A stretch of DNA of 64,000 nucleotides from Timema cristinae (taxonomy: Eukaryota > Arthropoda > Insecta > Phasmatodea > Timematidae), in contig JBCFYV010011135.1 of the NCBI GenBank assembly GCA_039000515.1, positions 16,151,191 through 16,215,190 of the forward strand, read 5' to 3'. The position numbers were made by a program, and so were the translations under genes. Each line of letters starts with the position of its first letter. The stretch's first letter is position 1. The notes under the pieces are model-generated. The model saw nothing but the letters and a program-made list of their open reading frames with translations, did no database searches and was not told where the DNA came from. Positions 23,301-34,318 of the stretch are shown here, piece after piece.

Positions 23301-25330
23301 ATATTATTTAAATTTGGACGATGTTGAATTTAAAAAGTAGACTACTTTTATACGATACTGTGGGCCCTACTCTCTGTTATTAACCTATTATTATGGTAGG
23401 CCTATATATATATTAGGATACTATAGGCCTACCGTTCACTTTTCATAGAAATAACATTATGTGAAAGCTAGAAAAGTTATATTTTCTAAACATTTCTTCC
23501 TACCAAAATCCTACTTTATGTACTTTTTTTTTATTACTTGGAAGCATTTGTAACTTATGGTTAAAATTCTACTCTTTTTATATGTAGACCTAAATAAGTT
23601 TCATATAGATCTCTAGTTTAAATGGTTGTGCCTTATATTTTTATATCATATAAAATAGTTTGCCACAAAGATGTTTTATTATGAATGACAAAATATAAAA
23701 AAAAACCCAAGTCATTTACCATCAAAATTCATCCTTCACCTTATCAAGACTGTCATTTACCTTTGTTAAATATCAATTCTTCACTTAAATTTTTGTTGCC
23801 AAAGCAAATGGTTAATTAGGTGTAATCTAATCACTTGACTAAGTGTTTTCAAGAAAGACATGCCAGTTTGAACACTATCCTAATAATATAGCCATAATGT
23901 TTAAAGACTCTGCTATCAAATGTGTCATGGCTATTGTGTTTACATTCTGAACAATTCCAATGGGTTTCAATAACACTTTATCAGCTACAGTTTTACCAAC
24001 TTAGAATTTTGTAGCTGAATGTTAGTGAATTTCTAGTGACTTTCATAGATGCTTTTTTCCACTAAGTTTAAGAAACTAAGTGCTTATGATTGTGTACAGT
24101 TACTTTAAATTTCCTTTGTTTATTTGTTTGATTTGATTCATTCTATTGGAGTTTTTTTTTTTTTGTGAAATATACAAAACTTCCAGTTACTTGTTTTGGT
24201 TGCTAACAGAAATAGCCTCAAAATATGGGTGTACCAAGTAATCATTTGACCTTTATTTAACAACCTTGTTTTGACATGTGATCACACCCATGTGTGAAAT
24301 GTGGTAAATAGATTAGAACAACAGACTCAATAGTACTTAGGCCTACTTGTTCAAGGAAAGATGAACATTGAGAGCTTGTTTCTTTAAACATTTCCTTAAT
24401 TATTGCACCTAAGCTGGAATTTTGCCTAGATTTATGTAAGTAGGCTATAGTACACAATTTAATTGAAAAATAAGTACTTTTATAATAGGTTGAGATGTTT
24501 ATGTATTTCTTGAAATAAATTAATACTAGTATAACTTTCTGAGTGGGCATATATGATTTTATGTATAAATAATGTTTCTAGAGTTTTATGTGACTATAGA
24601 ACTTAGAAATTTTAATAATAATTTAATAATTTATTCTCGCAGTAGATTATACATTCATCTTTATTAGAAAACAGATTGGTTTAGATACATATTCAACAAC
24701 ATATAAACACAAATTTAACATAATTCATAAAATGAAATAATTGAAGATTGACTATTTTAAGTTAAATTTAGAATTTGGACATTTATATAATATTAATTGC
24801 TAGGATATAATAATCTTGTCAAGTTTTACCTATGTCCTAAACCCTGTAATTATTATACAGTGTGACTCATAATGTCACAATTTGTCAATATTTTCCACAT
24901 TGTGACTATTAATTTCCAACCAATTGGTAGTTTTGTGAACCCAAATAATCAGAATATTTTTTTAGAATAATGCTTATGTACCTTATCATAGAATACACTT
25001 TAATTTATTTACGATTCCAAATCTTTTAAAAATTTTAATTTATCATCATACTCATAAGAAAATGGTGAATCAAATGATGCTAAATAGTTATATTTATTTG
25101 AAATTATTTTATTTCTAAAACATTTAGACAACTCGCCAAAATCGAAATCCAGTCATAAAAAATACTAAACAAACACATGGTTTGACCCTAGATCTCTTGA
25201 GATATGACACCATCTGTAATTTTCTGCTACAAAAATCAAATAGTTTATTCTTTGGATATTAATTGAGATTCTAATTATTTATTAGCAAGGTTATATTGTA
25301 ACGATATTTCTCTCGAAATATTGATACAAA
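23301..25330. other. AT-rich gene-free stretch
   Basis: Two kilobases without a supportable gene, SINE or TIR element. Confidence 0.5.
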
Positions 25331-25560
25331 TGCCCGGCCGGCTACAAGATGAGTTGGATATGGATTGGAGTTTGTGATAACAAACGAGGTGTAGTGAAGG
25401 AACAAAACTGAAGTACACGAAATGTCAGGGGGGAACCTGACACAATGGGCGCCACTTGATTTTATCTAATTTGGTAACCAAGGCCCATTAAACCTAAACT
25501 ACAGTTAAATTTAAAGTCGGCCGCCAGTTATGATGATCGCAAGAAACATCCATTTTTACT
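25330..25560 (-). mobile_element. Possible LTR retrotransposon remnant (primer-binding-like site)
   Basis: The minus strand holds TGGCGCCCATTGTG at about 25444-25457. Arthropod LTR retrotransposons commonly carry TGGCGCC directly after the 5' LTR as the tRNA primer-binding site. No LTR pair, gag or pol was found; the surrounding DNA is GC-richer than average. A similar motif is at 33075. Confidence 0.25.
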
Positions 25561-25847
25561 ACTTACAACTCGTTAGTCATCCTGAAAATGAAATGTCGAA
25601 TACACAGATTTACTTTAAAATTGTAATATGAATATGACTTTGGTTAGAAAGTTTCACAAAATGGTTTACATAAGGGAAATTGTGTTGGTACATAAGTTTG
25701 ATCGAAAACCGGGGAAAAAAGATTTGTTTGACAAAAAAAAATTATTAAGTGTAAGTTAAGCTAAGTTAAACATTGGTAAAACCCTCTCAAATATAATTTC
25801 AGGGAACGACTTAAACCAAATTAGGTGCATTTTATAAATCAAAAGCA

Positions 25848-26356
25848 TCAACTAATGTTTAAAACTCCTGAATAGGCTTGAGCAACAGCAAAAGTATCAA
25901 CTAAACTTTCTAATTCCAGAATAGTCTTGAGCAACAGCAAAATTATCATCTAAACTTTCTATTTCCAGAATAGTCTTGAGCAACAGCAAAAGTATCAACT
26001 AAACTTTAAAACTCTTGAATAGGCTTGAGCAACAGCAAAAGTATCAACTAAACTTTCTAAATCCAGAATAGGCTTGAGCAACAGCAAAAGTATCAACTAA
26101 ACTTTCTAATTCCAGAATAGGCTTGAGCAACAGCAAAAGTATAAACTAAACTTTCTAAATCCAGAATAGGCTTGAGCAACAGCAAAAGTATCAACTAAAC
26201 TTTAAAACTCTTGAATAGGCTTGAGCAACAGCAAAAGTATCAACTAAACTTTCTAATTCCAGAATAGGTTTGAGCAACAGCAAAAGTATCAACTAAACTT
26301 TCTAATTCCAGAATAGGCTTAAGCAACATCATAAGTATCAACTAAACTTTCTAATT
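25848..26356. repeat. Minisatellite, about 49-bp unit, about 10 copies
   Basis: Tandem units share the core AGGCTTGAGCAACAGCAAAA followed by GTATCAACTAAACTTT and a variable AATTCCAG or AAACTCTTG stretch. Unit variants alternate (TTCCAGAATAGG and CTCTTGAATAGG), suggesting growth by multi-unit duplication. No open frame runs through it. Confidence 0.9.
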
Positions 26357-26359
26357 AGA

Positions 26360-27430
26360 GTTGAAACAGTCACTGCACTCATTGACCTGGCTTAGTTTAA
26401 TACCTTTGTCTGCGGAAAGTAAAGGAAGACAGTCTTCTGAGTTGTATTAATATGACAGGAGTTACAGGACAGTGAATGGCAGTCTAGGGTCATTTAGTAA
26501 TTGTTCTCACTAATCCCTTTACTCGAGAGGGTGTATGAAACTGAAAAAATTGGACTTTTACTTAGTTTAGTTGTTTTGAATGCATAGATAGTGTGAAATC
26601 AAGTGTAGAAAAAAAAAACACTCTGGAGAAGGATGTGAAAAATATATTCATTAAAACAGCATACGATAAACAGCAGTGTATAATTGATTTTCTTAGGATT
26701 TAATTTTTAGATTGATAAAGAGTGATTGTATTTGAATTCGTATTTTGTTTTTCACTCACCCACTACTTTTAGATTAAAAAAAAAATTGGTTTTAGTGAAC
26801 TTTGGACATAGTGAACAAAATATCTGAGTCCTAAGAGGTTCATTATAACCAGAGTTGACTCTACATTATTTTGGCCATGCAAAGTTATCTTAATAAATGG
26901 TTTTATAACTGGAGTCTGGGATGTAAGGTTTGATTAAGTTTATATCAATTGTATATCTAGTTTAATATAAATATGAAACACATTTAAATATGTTAAGCCC
27001 TAGACTTGCACAGATTCGAGTTACATGAATTCATGTATAAGCCCAGATGCGGTTGTGGTATTTGGGCTTTTAAGACTAGCAACTCTATCTATCGAGCTCC
27101 ACTTCAAACATAATAAATAGTGTTCACTGGTAGGCTGACACACATCCAATAGTGTCATCACTATCTTGTTTCTTTCTACCTTGGCCTTATATTTATGGAC
27201 TCGATATGATGCTAAATAAAGTTTCTGTTTCATTAAAGTCTCATTTTTATCATAAGCAGAAACCTGTTTAGCTTTAATTGTTATCCTTTGACACTAAATA
27301 TGTCAAAAATACATAATATTTAATCACCATACAACTTATGGGGTTTACAGCTTGTGTGGAAACTTTAGAAACAAATTAACTGCTCAAATTTAGGACTCAA
27401 AGTTATTTGCAAATCCCAAATGTAATTTTC
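26360..27430. other. Non-coding spacer
   Basis: No gene, SINE or paired repeat recognised. Confidence 0.5.
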
Positions 27431-27439
27431 TTCTTTTCC

Positions 27440-28250
27440 CAATCATTGAATCTTTAATAATGATTAAACTTGCTTCAGTGGTCACATGGTCTAAGGCAGG
27501 GATGGCGAAACTTTTCTGACCAGTGTGCCACTTAAGGACTATCTTCATTTTGAACTAGTCTAGTGTACCATCTCTTATTTAATTTTTTTTAATGACTGTT
27601 AAAACATAAAAATCTGTCGAATTGTATTAAATATAACGAAGAACTCGAATAAATTTGTAAATATTTTAACAAAGCCTCAATTTTAAAGGAGGACAATTTA
27701 TCAAATTAAAGTGAGTGTCTTAAGACAATACTATTTAAATAACTTTAGGTATAACAAAAATTGAAAATAATACTTTCAGTTGAAAAAAGACTATTGATAT
27801 ATATGTTTAAATCAAACACATGTAATCTTTTCCATATTAGTTTGTAACATCTTAGCCAAGATATTTATATCCGGTTTGTAGCTGGTTGTCTTTAACAGCA
27901 CACAAGCTGCACTTAAGTACAAACTAAGACAATTTTTAACCATTGACTTTACAAAGTTTATTGTGATATGATATTGAATGGCTGTCGAAAAATTATATAA
28001 CTAAAAAAATTGTGTCATGTTGGGTACATTTTTATTTGGTGTTTATCTTCTTCATGTCGGTGTCCTACCCAAATCGTGTTAGTGTGCCATAGATTTTCCA
28101 TCTATGGTCTAAGGCTTCACCCTCGCAATAGAATGGACTGCTGCTGATATGCAGATTGAGGCTTGAACTCTAGAAGAGTGTGGTTTTTATAGATATGGTT
28201 TTGCACTCTTACCACTAAAATGGGGGTGCACTTCCTCTAAATTTAACCTT
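27440..28250 (+). mobile_element. Degenerate SINE-B, split by a hAT element
   Basis: The SINE-B outline (TCAGTGGTCACATGGTCTAAGG ... GCTTCACCCTCGC ... TTGAGGCTTGAACTC ... GGGGGTGCACTTCCTC) is recognisable on either side of the insertion at 27497-28106. It is an old copy at low identity; the tail is lost or unrecognisable. Confidence 0.45.
27497..28106. mobile_element. hAT-type non-autonomous element, 8-bp TSD
   Basis: Starts CAGGGATGGCGAAACTT and ends TTTTCCATCTATG; the ends are short imperfect inverted repeats. GTCTAAGG occurs on both sides (27489-27496 and 28107-28114), a perfect 8-bp TSD as made by hAT transposases. The 610-bp interior is AT-rich and non-coding. It landed in the A-box region of an older SINE-B. 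Confidence 0.75.
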
Positions 28251-28279
28251 ATTCATCTCACACACCATAATATCATCCT

Positions 28280-29460
28280 ATAATTGATGAATGAAGTTAT
28301 CCGGGAAAGAGTGAGGGTACATGGAGTATGTGAGATAGTAGAGGAAGAAGACTGAGATGGTATGGACATGTAATGAGGATGTTAGAGTACATGAGATAGT
28401 AGAGGAAGAAAGACTGAGATGGTATGGACACGTAATGAGGATGTTGGAGTACATGAGATAGTAGAGGAAGAAAGACTGAGATGGTAGGCATGTAATGAAG
28501 ATGTTGGAGTACATGAGATAGTAGAGGAAGAAAGACTGAGATGGTATGGACATGTAATGAGGATGTTGGAGTACATGAGATAGTAGAGGAAGAAAGACTG
28601 AGATGGTATGGACACGTAATGAGGATGTTGGAGTACATGAGATAGTAGAGGAAGAAAGACTGAGATGGTACGGCATGTAATGAAGATGTTGGAGTACATG
28701 AGATAGTAGAGGAAGAAAGACTGAGATGGTATGGACATGTAATGAGGATGTTGGAGTACATGAGATAGTAGAGGAAGAAAGACTGAGATGGTATGGACAC
28801 GTAATGAGGATGTTGGAGTACATGAGATAGTAGAGGAAGAAAGACTGAGATGGTATGGACATGTAATGAGGATGTTGGAGTACGTGAGATAGTAGAGGAA
28901 GCAAGACTGAGATGGTATGGGCATGTAATGAGGATGTTGGAGTACATGAGATAGTAGAGGAAGCAAGACTGAGTGGTATGGTCATGTAATGAGGATGTTG
29001 GAGTACGTGAGATAGTAGAGGAAGCAAGACTGAGATGGTATGGGCATGTAATGAGGATGTTGGAGTACATGAGATAGTAGAGGAAGCAAGACTGAGATGG
29101 TATGGCATGTAATGAGGATGTTGGAGTACATGAGATAGTAGAGGAAGAAAGACTGAGATGGTATGGACATGTAATTGTGTTGGAGTACATGAGATGTAGA
29201 GGAAGCAAGACAGATGGTACGGCATGTAATGAGAATGAAAAAGAGAGAATAACAAAGAAAATGTTGGAAATGAATCATGTGGGGGAAAAGACAGCAGGAG
29301 AGACCAATAAAGATATGGGAGGAGCAGAAAACAGAAAGTATTCAAGTGAGAGTAGAAGAATGGATGAAACTAAAGCATTAAGAATGGTGGAAGGATAAAG
29401 GAAGATGGAGGCATTTTAATAAACTGACCCGGACACATGCTGGAAACAGTTGATGATAAT
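28280..29460 (+). mobile_element. LINE 3' fragment containing a minisatellite
   Basis: The + strand before the array reads NEVIRERVRVHGVCEIVEE and the array unit itself encodes ERLRWYGHVMRM, the conserved C-terminal signature of LINE ORF2 proteins. After the array, frames continue with KMLEMNHVGEK and end in a 3' region (GGAGGCATTTTAATAAACTG, then GCTGGAAACAG and GATGATAATG) that also occurs at about 45283-45345. The LINE ends about 50 bases before a sorting-nexin exon. Confidence 0.7.
28304..29230. repeat. Minisatellite, 62-bp unit, about 14-15 copies, LINE-derived
   Basis: Each unit contains GAGTACATGAGATAGTAGAG, GAAGAAAGACTGAG and GGTATGGACATGTAATGAGG. Most units are 62 bp, some 60-61 through small deletions. 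Because 62 is not a multiple of three, all three frames stay open on the minus strand over long distances; the resulting repetitive frames (up to 355 codons) are artefacts, not genes. Unit variants carry ATGG/ACGG and GAAGAAAG/GAAGCAAG differences. Confidence 0.92.
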
Positions 29461-29506
29461 GAATTGATGATTTTGATATAATATGTTGTTTTATTTCTCA
29501 CGCCAG

Positions 29507-29688
29507 CTGCGGAAGAGATTCACCACCCCCCTGTTTCCTCCTAAGCGTGTGCGCAGCTGCCAGCCCAAGGTGCTCGAGAGGCGAAGGCAGATCCTGGAGC
29601 AGTATCTACAGGCCATGTTGAGGTTTGGACCCAGCCGGGCGCAGGTGTTTGCTTTCCTCGGAATTCAGAGGCCCAGGCAGGAGTTGAG
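29507..29688 (+). CDS. Sorting nexin penultimate coding exon (PX domain)
   Basis: The acceptor TTTCTCACGCCAG precedes CTGCGGAAG; the donor GAG|GTGAGA follows. The exon leaves phase 2. Residues LRKRFTTPLFPPKRV begin it, and the basic, proline-rich loop that contacts the lipid head group in PX domains is the FPPKR part. Confidence 0.82.
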
Positions 29689-31560
29689 GTGAGACTAGTT
29701 TTGAAAGAGACCACCAGGCTCTCCCTCTTCCCTCATGTACAGCTATGTATTAGTGATGGGTCGAACCAGCTCGTTGACGCGAGCTAGCTCACATAAGCTC
29801 GCTCACTCAAAAGAGTCGTTCATAAGTCATATCGTTCACCGCATGGCTGGCTCCCTCTCAATCCCTTCACCCCTTCCCTTCACTAACTTGATGAGCGAGC
29901 GCTAACTAGTTCTCACAATTCTCGTTCTGAGCGTGCAAATCTGTCCCTTTCCTTTCAACTTATGAACGAGTTAAGTTTTATGTGTAATTTATCCGAATCC
30001 TATTGTGTTTGATTCTTTAATTTTATTACTTACTCATATTACTTATAATAATAATTAACCTTAGCATATAACCTTTAGTGTCCAATTCACATAATTATGT
30101 CTAAGTAATGTTAAGAAAAATAGTTAGTTTAATATTGTAGGCAGTACTGCTATCTAGTAACGATAGTAAGCATTTATAGTTGATTTTTTTCTTAGTAGCG
30201 AAAGAAGAACGACGGAAGAGTCGTGAATGACAAACACTCCTGACTCTTTCCAGAGCGAAAAAGTCGTGAGTAATGGTGGCGCGAATGACTTGCTCGCGAA
30301 GCGAGAGTCATTCGTTCACAGCTCTCGTTCAAGAGTCGTTCAATTTGAATGACTCGTTGACGAGCGACCTATCACTACTATGTATATAGAAGGAACATCA
30401 TGAATGGCGAAAGAGGAGGTACTATTGGTACCATGGTAATAGGCCCGACTCACATTTTTCTTAGTACTGTAGATCCTTAAAGAATAACTTTCTTACATAA
30501 CCTAACATTTTTCAATTTAATTTATGATTATAATCATCCATACTAATGTTTTAATTTACTGTTTTTAACTGTTGTTGATTTTTTTTAATATCTCATTTAT
30601 TTTTATCGCCTTATCTTTGACAACATAACTTAGTAACGAGTTAATTAGTTTCAATCTAATTTCACTATATTTTTTTTTAACTAAGCGGTTGGTAGTTTGT
30701 ACCTGGTTTCAGCCAGGGGTAGTTGGTCAGAATGCCTCCACAAGGTCAGGAAAAATACCACTAGAAATGAAGGTCATTCCTAATGCCGAGTTTCTGGCCA
30801 CCTCCTGTAATGCCGGCAGTCACACTTTATGGAGGGGCCAACTCATGCTTGCCAAGGGCCAGGAAACGCTGGGGAGAGCTTTTACCAAACTACCCAGTGA
30901 TGAAGGGATCTCTGACTAGTAGGAGTTGGTGGTCTTAAAATACTCGTTTGTGCTTGCATACATGGCTGCACTTAGAGGGTATGTCCGTGAAGTGAGTCAG
31001 AGGTGCCTTGGGGATGGGGGATGATTGTTCCCTACCACTTGCCGAGCGTTCTGCCGATTATGGTACACAGTGGTTTTCTGGTCACAAGCGTCTCCGAATC
31101 AGATGTCCCAGTCTAACAAGGGTTCCATAATATGTCCATTATAAGTTATTTTGCTATTTTACTCTAGCCTCGACAAATTGTAATTGTACTTAACATTACC
31201 TTTGTGTTCTAGTGATATTGCTCAACCCAAAGAGTTGCGTGTGTTTTTAATTTTACTCTCTTTACATTCTCAATGTAAAGTTGGTACACTGAAAAATATT
31301 GAAATTGTTAATGTTTAGGAATCACGAATCGAGGCTAAAATTTAAGCATCAGAATGGAGAAAAACAGGATATACAACATTGCAAACTAATATTTGTTCCT
31401 CCCACAGTTGTGCTGAGATAATTCCGTGGAGCAAGTGTTTGAGCATCAACCTATATACACGTACAAGAAAGACCCGTACTTGGATGGTGGCGTGAGTACT
31501 AATCTTCCAGATGTCGTTACTCAAGGAGTTCTATCGGGACTTTACGGCAGCTTGAAGTAA
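29507..31560 (+). CDS. Sorting nexin, SNX22/SNX24-like, last two exons
   Basis: Two exons are recognised: 29507-29688 and 31408-31560. Exon one encodes the C-terminal half of a PX domain: a proline-rich FPPKRV segment, then QPKVLERRRQILEQYLQAML, which aligns with the SNX24 segment PSKHV..WVPKVLEQRRQGLETYLQ, and FAFLGIQRP. Exon two encodes the tail HQPIYTYKKDPYLDGG then NLPDVVTQGVLSGLYG and a TAA stop, matching SNX24 HQPVL..RDPYV..FPNVVIEGVLHGIFY. The PX domain binds phosphoinositides on endosomes. Splice sites are CGCCAG|CTG, GAG|GTGAGA and CCCACAG|TTG. Joining them leaves exon two out of frame by one missing base near 31416, so this is a pseudogene, a base error in the assembly, or a case of different splicing. 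The 5' exons encoding the first PX half were not found upstream. A hAT element lies in the intron. Confidence 0.8.
29751..30377. mobile_element. hAT-type element in the sorting-nexin intron
   Basis: The ends TAGTGATGGGTCG and CGACCTATCACTA are inverted; CTATGTAT flanks both sides (29743-29750 and 30378-30385), a perfect 8-bp TSD. Subterminal DNA holds many GAGTCGTTC/GACTCGTT and GAGCTCGCTC motifs on both strands, likely transposase-binding repeats. The 627-bp element has no coding capacity. It starts 62 bases after the exon's splice donor. Confidence 0.85.
30660..31110. other. GC-richer block of unknown nature
   Basis: Stands out from its AT-rich surroundings and contains a 76-codon frame (30689-30919). 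I recognise no protein family in the translation and no repeat ends; it may be an internal fragment of a retroelement. Confidence 0.3.
31408..31560 (+). CDS. Sorting nexin terminal exon
   Basis: A pyrimidine-rich acceptor (TTTGTTCCTCCCACAG) precedes it and the stop TAA is at 31558-31560. The frame giving the SNX24-like tail starts at GATAAT (31417); in that frame TGA lies at 31414-31416, whereas the phase imposed by the previous exon gives SCAE before losing frame. A single base missing at GAGATA would reconcile the two. Confidence 0.75.
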
Positions 31561-31606
31561 CGCCTGGTCACGAAGGTAATTGTGTATACAACACCAATCA
31601 AGGTTT

Positions 31607-31760
31607 GGCATGTTAGCTCAGTTTGGCCTCTGAGCTGATAGATACAGGTTCAATCCTAGGCATGCCCAAATATAAATTAGCATTTGTGAAATTGAGTTTT
31701 CTTTCTTCGCATTGACGAGTTTATGGCCGAGGGACTATATGTTATGTATGTTCTAGATTT
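31607..31760 (+). mobile_element. tRNA-like SINE head
   Basis: GGCATGTTAGCTCAGTTTGG (A-box), B-box GGTTCAATCCTAGG and closing CATGCC, which pairs with the initial GGCATG. The span between the ends is only about 60 bases and the CTGAGCT segment pairs with AGCTCAG, so no normal anticodon arm fits. A retroposon head is more likely than a tRNA gene. Confidence 0.45.
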
Positions 31761-31982
31761 GTTAGTTGGTTAGTTTAGCGCTGATTAGGGATGTACGAAG
31801 CTCAAACCTTTCTAAGGAATAAAATTCAATATATTTTGTTAAGATTTGAAATATCCGTTTTCATCCAATATCCAGCTCTAACAAAATTTAATTTGCAAGA
31901 AACATACATACATATTAGTAAGTAGTAAAACTTACTCAAGAAGAATGAGTATCACCTATATCAATAGCATGAGAACTGCATG

Positions 31983-32222
31983 TTGGCCCCCTTTGGTGGC
32001 TGCATAGTCTAATGCGCTACTCTTGTGTTAGACTAGACTGCCAGAGATGGGGAAATCAGGGTTTAGTTCCAGCCGGGTGCACTAAGGGTGGTTATCCACC
32101 CTTCCTCCACGCAAATGCGGGTGCACTTCCTCTAAATTAAACATTTCATAATCGTTACATTAGGGTAATTAGTACATAGGCATAAAACCTGAACGAGTAG
32201 TAAGACACGGTGCTCAAAAAAC
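31983..32222 (+). mobile_element. SINE-B, divergent copy
   Basis: Retains the head (TTGGTGGCTGCATAGTC), the body block CCACGCAAATGCGGGTGC and the tail GAGTAGTAAGACACGGTGC. It is inserted in AT-rich DNA with repeated GAATTTCAAATA-like motifs that may belong to a decayed TIR element (about 31790-32640). Confidence 0.7.
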
Positions 32223-32886
32223 CTAGAGCAGGGTCAAACCCACTATTTTACAAATCCAAATTTTGATTCCAAATATTCATTTGAATTTCAAATACTGAAT
32301 CTGGGATAAAACAAACTTTCAGAGGAAATAGAAACATACTGTAGTAATAAAAAAATAATGAAAGTACTTACTAAATGTTAACATTATTTCTTATAATCCA
32401 TTCACTATTACATGCATAAATTCTCTTAAGTGTTAAATTACCGGTCTGGGGTATGTTTATGTGTATAATTATGTTGGTTCTGAACCACCATTAGCTAGTA
32501 TTAGAACTTTAAAACAAATTTTGCTTGAAAAATCTAAAAAAAAAAAAATTATGTAAGGTCTATATTGTCTCAAATCTGATATTTCTCGAATTTTGAATAT
32601 CCTTAAGGATTTGACAGTCCCGTTCGTTATCAGAATACTAATCATGTTACTGTACTGGAATGTATAGATTTAAATTGTAGTTTTGATACACATCTAGTAA
32701 TTGTACAAAACTATTGAAATAAATGAGGGAATACCATATTTTCTCACAAATAAGACCTCATCACATATAAATCTCTCCCTTTATTTTTGAATTGAAAAAA
32801 AGTTTCACATATTAGACTCGACATAACGACTGAAGGGTTGAGAACTGGCCGGTGGCTTACAAATTTATTTAGACATTAGATCTATA

Positions 32887-33100
32887 TTACGGAAAACGGG
32901 TATACAGTCTTGTTTTTCCAAATGCAATAGTAACATAATCTAGCCTTATAGTTGGTTTCGTGCAGTAATAGGTGGGTACCTCCCCAGGTGGCGGATAGGG
33001 GGATGCCCGTTTCCACTGGATCTCATGACGAGTCTGCGGATTTGCTATCCAGGATGTAACGTTAAGCACCCACGATGGGCGCCATTTGCTACGATCTTCT
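32887..33100 (-). mobile_element. Possible LTR retrotransposon remnant
   Basis: The minus strand has TGGCGCCCATCGTGGG at about 33069-33084, a good match to a tRNA primer-binding site, preceded (at higher coordinates) by DNA that could be an LTR end, including AATAAACTATC. On its downstream side a 60-codon minus frame (32887-33069) starts at once. No second LTR or pol gene was seen. Confidence 0.3.
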
Positions 33101-34270
33101 AAATACTAATAACTTTCCCATACGATGATTCAGCGTGTAGATAGTTTATTTTCACAAATTTTAAATTACAGTTGAACCAGTTTTGTCAAACATGTGAACA
33201 ATATACATAATATACATTAAATACATTAAATATACACATTATGCACATATATTTGTACATATTGTTACAATCATTCGAAATACATCTACTCGATTAGACG
33301 TTTCAGCAGGGACTCTTTTACAAAACTATGGCGCCTTGCTAAGTATGGGTCTGTCTACCCTGTAGCATTTTACTTTCAAACCCAGGTCACTACTTGATTT
33401 ATTTCCATCAACCAATGGGGTTATTCTATCTGAGCGCGAAAACTAAAAATAGACATGGCTTTACTATGCACCTGTTCTTAAATAATGTGTAATACAACCC
33501 GGAAATAAACCATGCTTCTAACATGTGCAGCTAAACGAAAGAAAAATAGAAACATGACTGTCGTTTAGATAAGTTGAATTTAATTTAAATTAACTGAAAA
33601 GAAGACATTTGAAAATGTTTACTTTAAAATATGATTTTAAATATTAATAAAGGCGGAAAAATCAATATCAATCAAAGGGATCAATCGAAGAGCCAGTGGA
33701 GGAGGGTACCGGGGGTGTAATTTACCCGGGGTGGACCGACTAGCGAGTACTCTTGGTGGTTTTATGGAGATATGCAGGCTAGTTAGTATATAAGAGTTAT
33801 AACCAGGTTGTAATTTAAAAAAGAAAAATTCAAACTGTAAATGGGAATAACTTTAGGATAAAGAATTAACTGGACCTGAATTAAATTGTAAGAAGTCAGG
33901 ACCTATTTTAATATAAGGAAAAAGAGTAACATAGGTGTTTTGTAATCTATTTTCAAGTCTTTTCTATGTTTATTTATTATTTGATGGGTTGATTCCTTAC
34001 TCATTTTGAAATGTGTGTGTATAGTAAATAATACCATCCTAAGTTTTTCAGCACTAAAAAAAAAGTCTTAGATGGTTGTCCTATATGTTTATAGCGACCC
34101 TATCTGTCTGTAACTTCTTCCAAATATGACATGCAAGTTAATGAGGTAGTTTTTTTTTAACATTAAACACACTGAATTTATAGATTAAATAATGCACTAA
34201 CTAGGTCTGCATCTTAAATTAAATATGTACTGTCCATGTAGAGTTAATTGCAATAATTTTGGTTTTCCTG
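33101..34270. other. Upstream region of the transporter
   Basis: AT-rich with short ATACATTAAATAC direct repeats at about 33200-33240. It should contain the intron, and perhaps a non-coding 5' exon, of the transporter gene, but no promoter can be named. Confidence 0.4.
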
Positions 34271-34276
34271 TTCTAG

Positions 34277-34318
34277 GTCCAAAAGTTTTAGCGGATAACC
34301 CACACGTGAATAGCAGCG
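34277..34318 (+). other. 5' leader after a splice acceptor
   Basis: The DNA between the acceptor TTCTAG and the ATG is a short untranslated leader if the upstream intron is used. It contains in-frame stops relative to the preceding sorting-nexin exon, so the transporter is not a continuation of that gene. Confidence 0.5.

Noticed and set aside
25848..26356. CRISPR-like array
   Set aside because: The units are contiguous tandem repeats without unique spacers, in a eukaryotic genome.
28278..29345. Reading frames of 355, 303 and 194 codons on the minus strand
   Set aside because: They run through the 62-bp minisatellite; a unit length not divisible by three keeps all frames open and the peptides just repeat. 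The array is LINE-derived on the other strand.
30689..30919. 76-codon frame in a GC-richer block
   Set aside because: No recognisable domain, no splice-compatible partner and no conservation that can be judged; left as an unknown block.
32733..32860. MITE end like TACCATATTTTCTCACAAATAAGAC
   Set aside because: It resembles a widespread transposon terminus, but no opposite end or duplication could be located.
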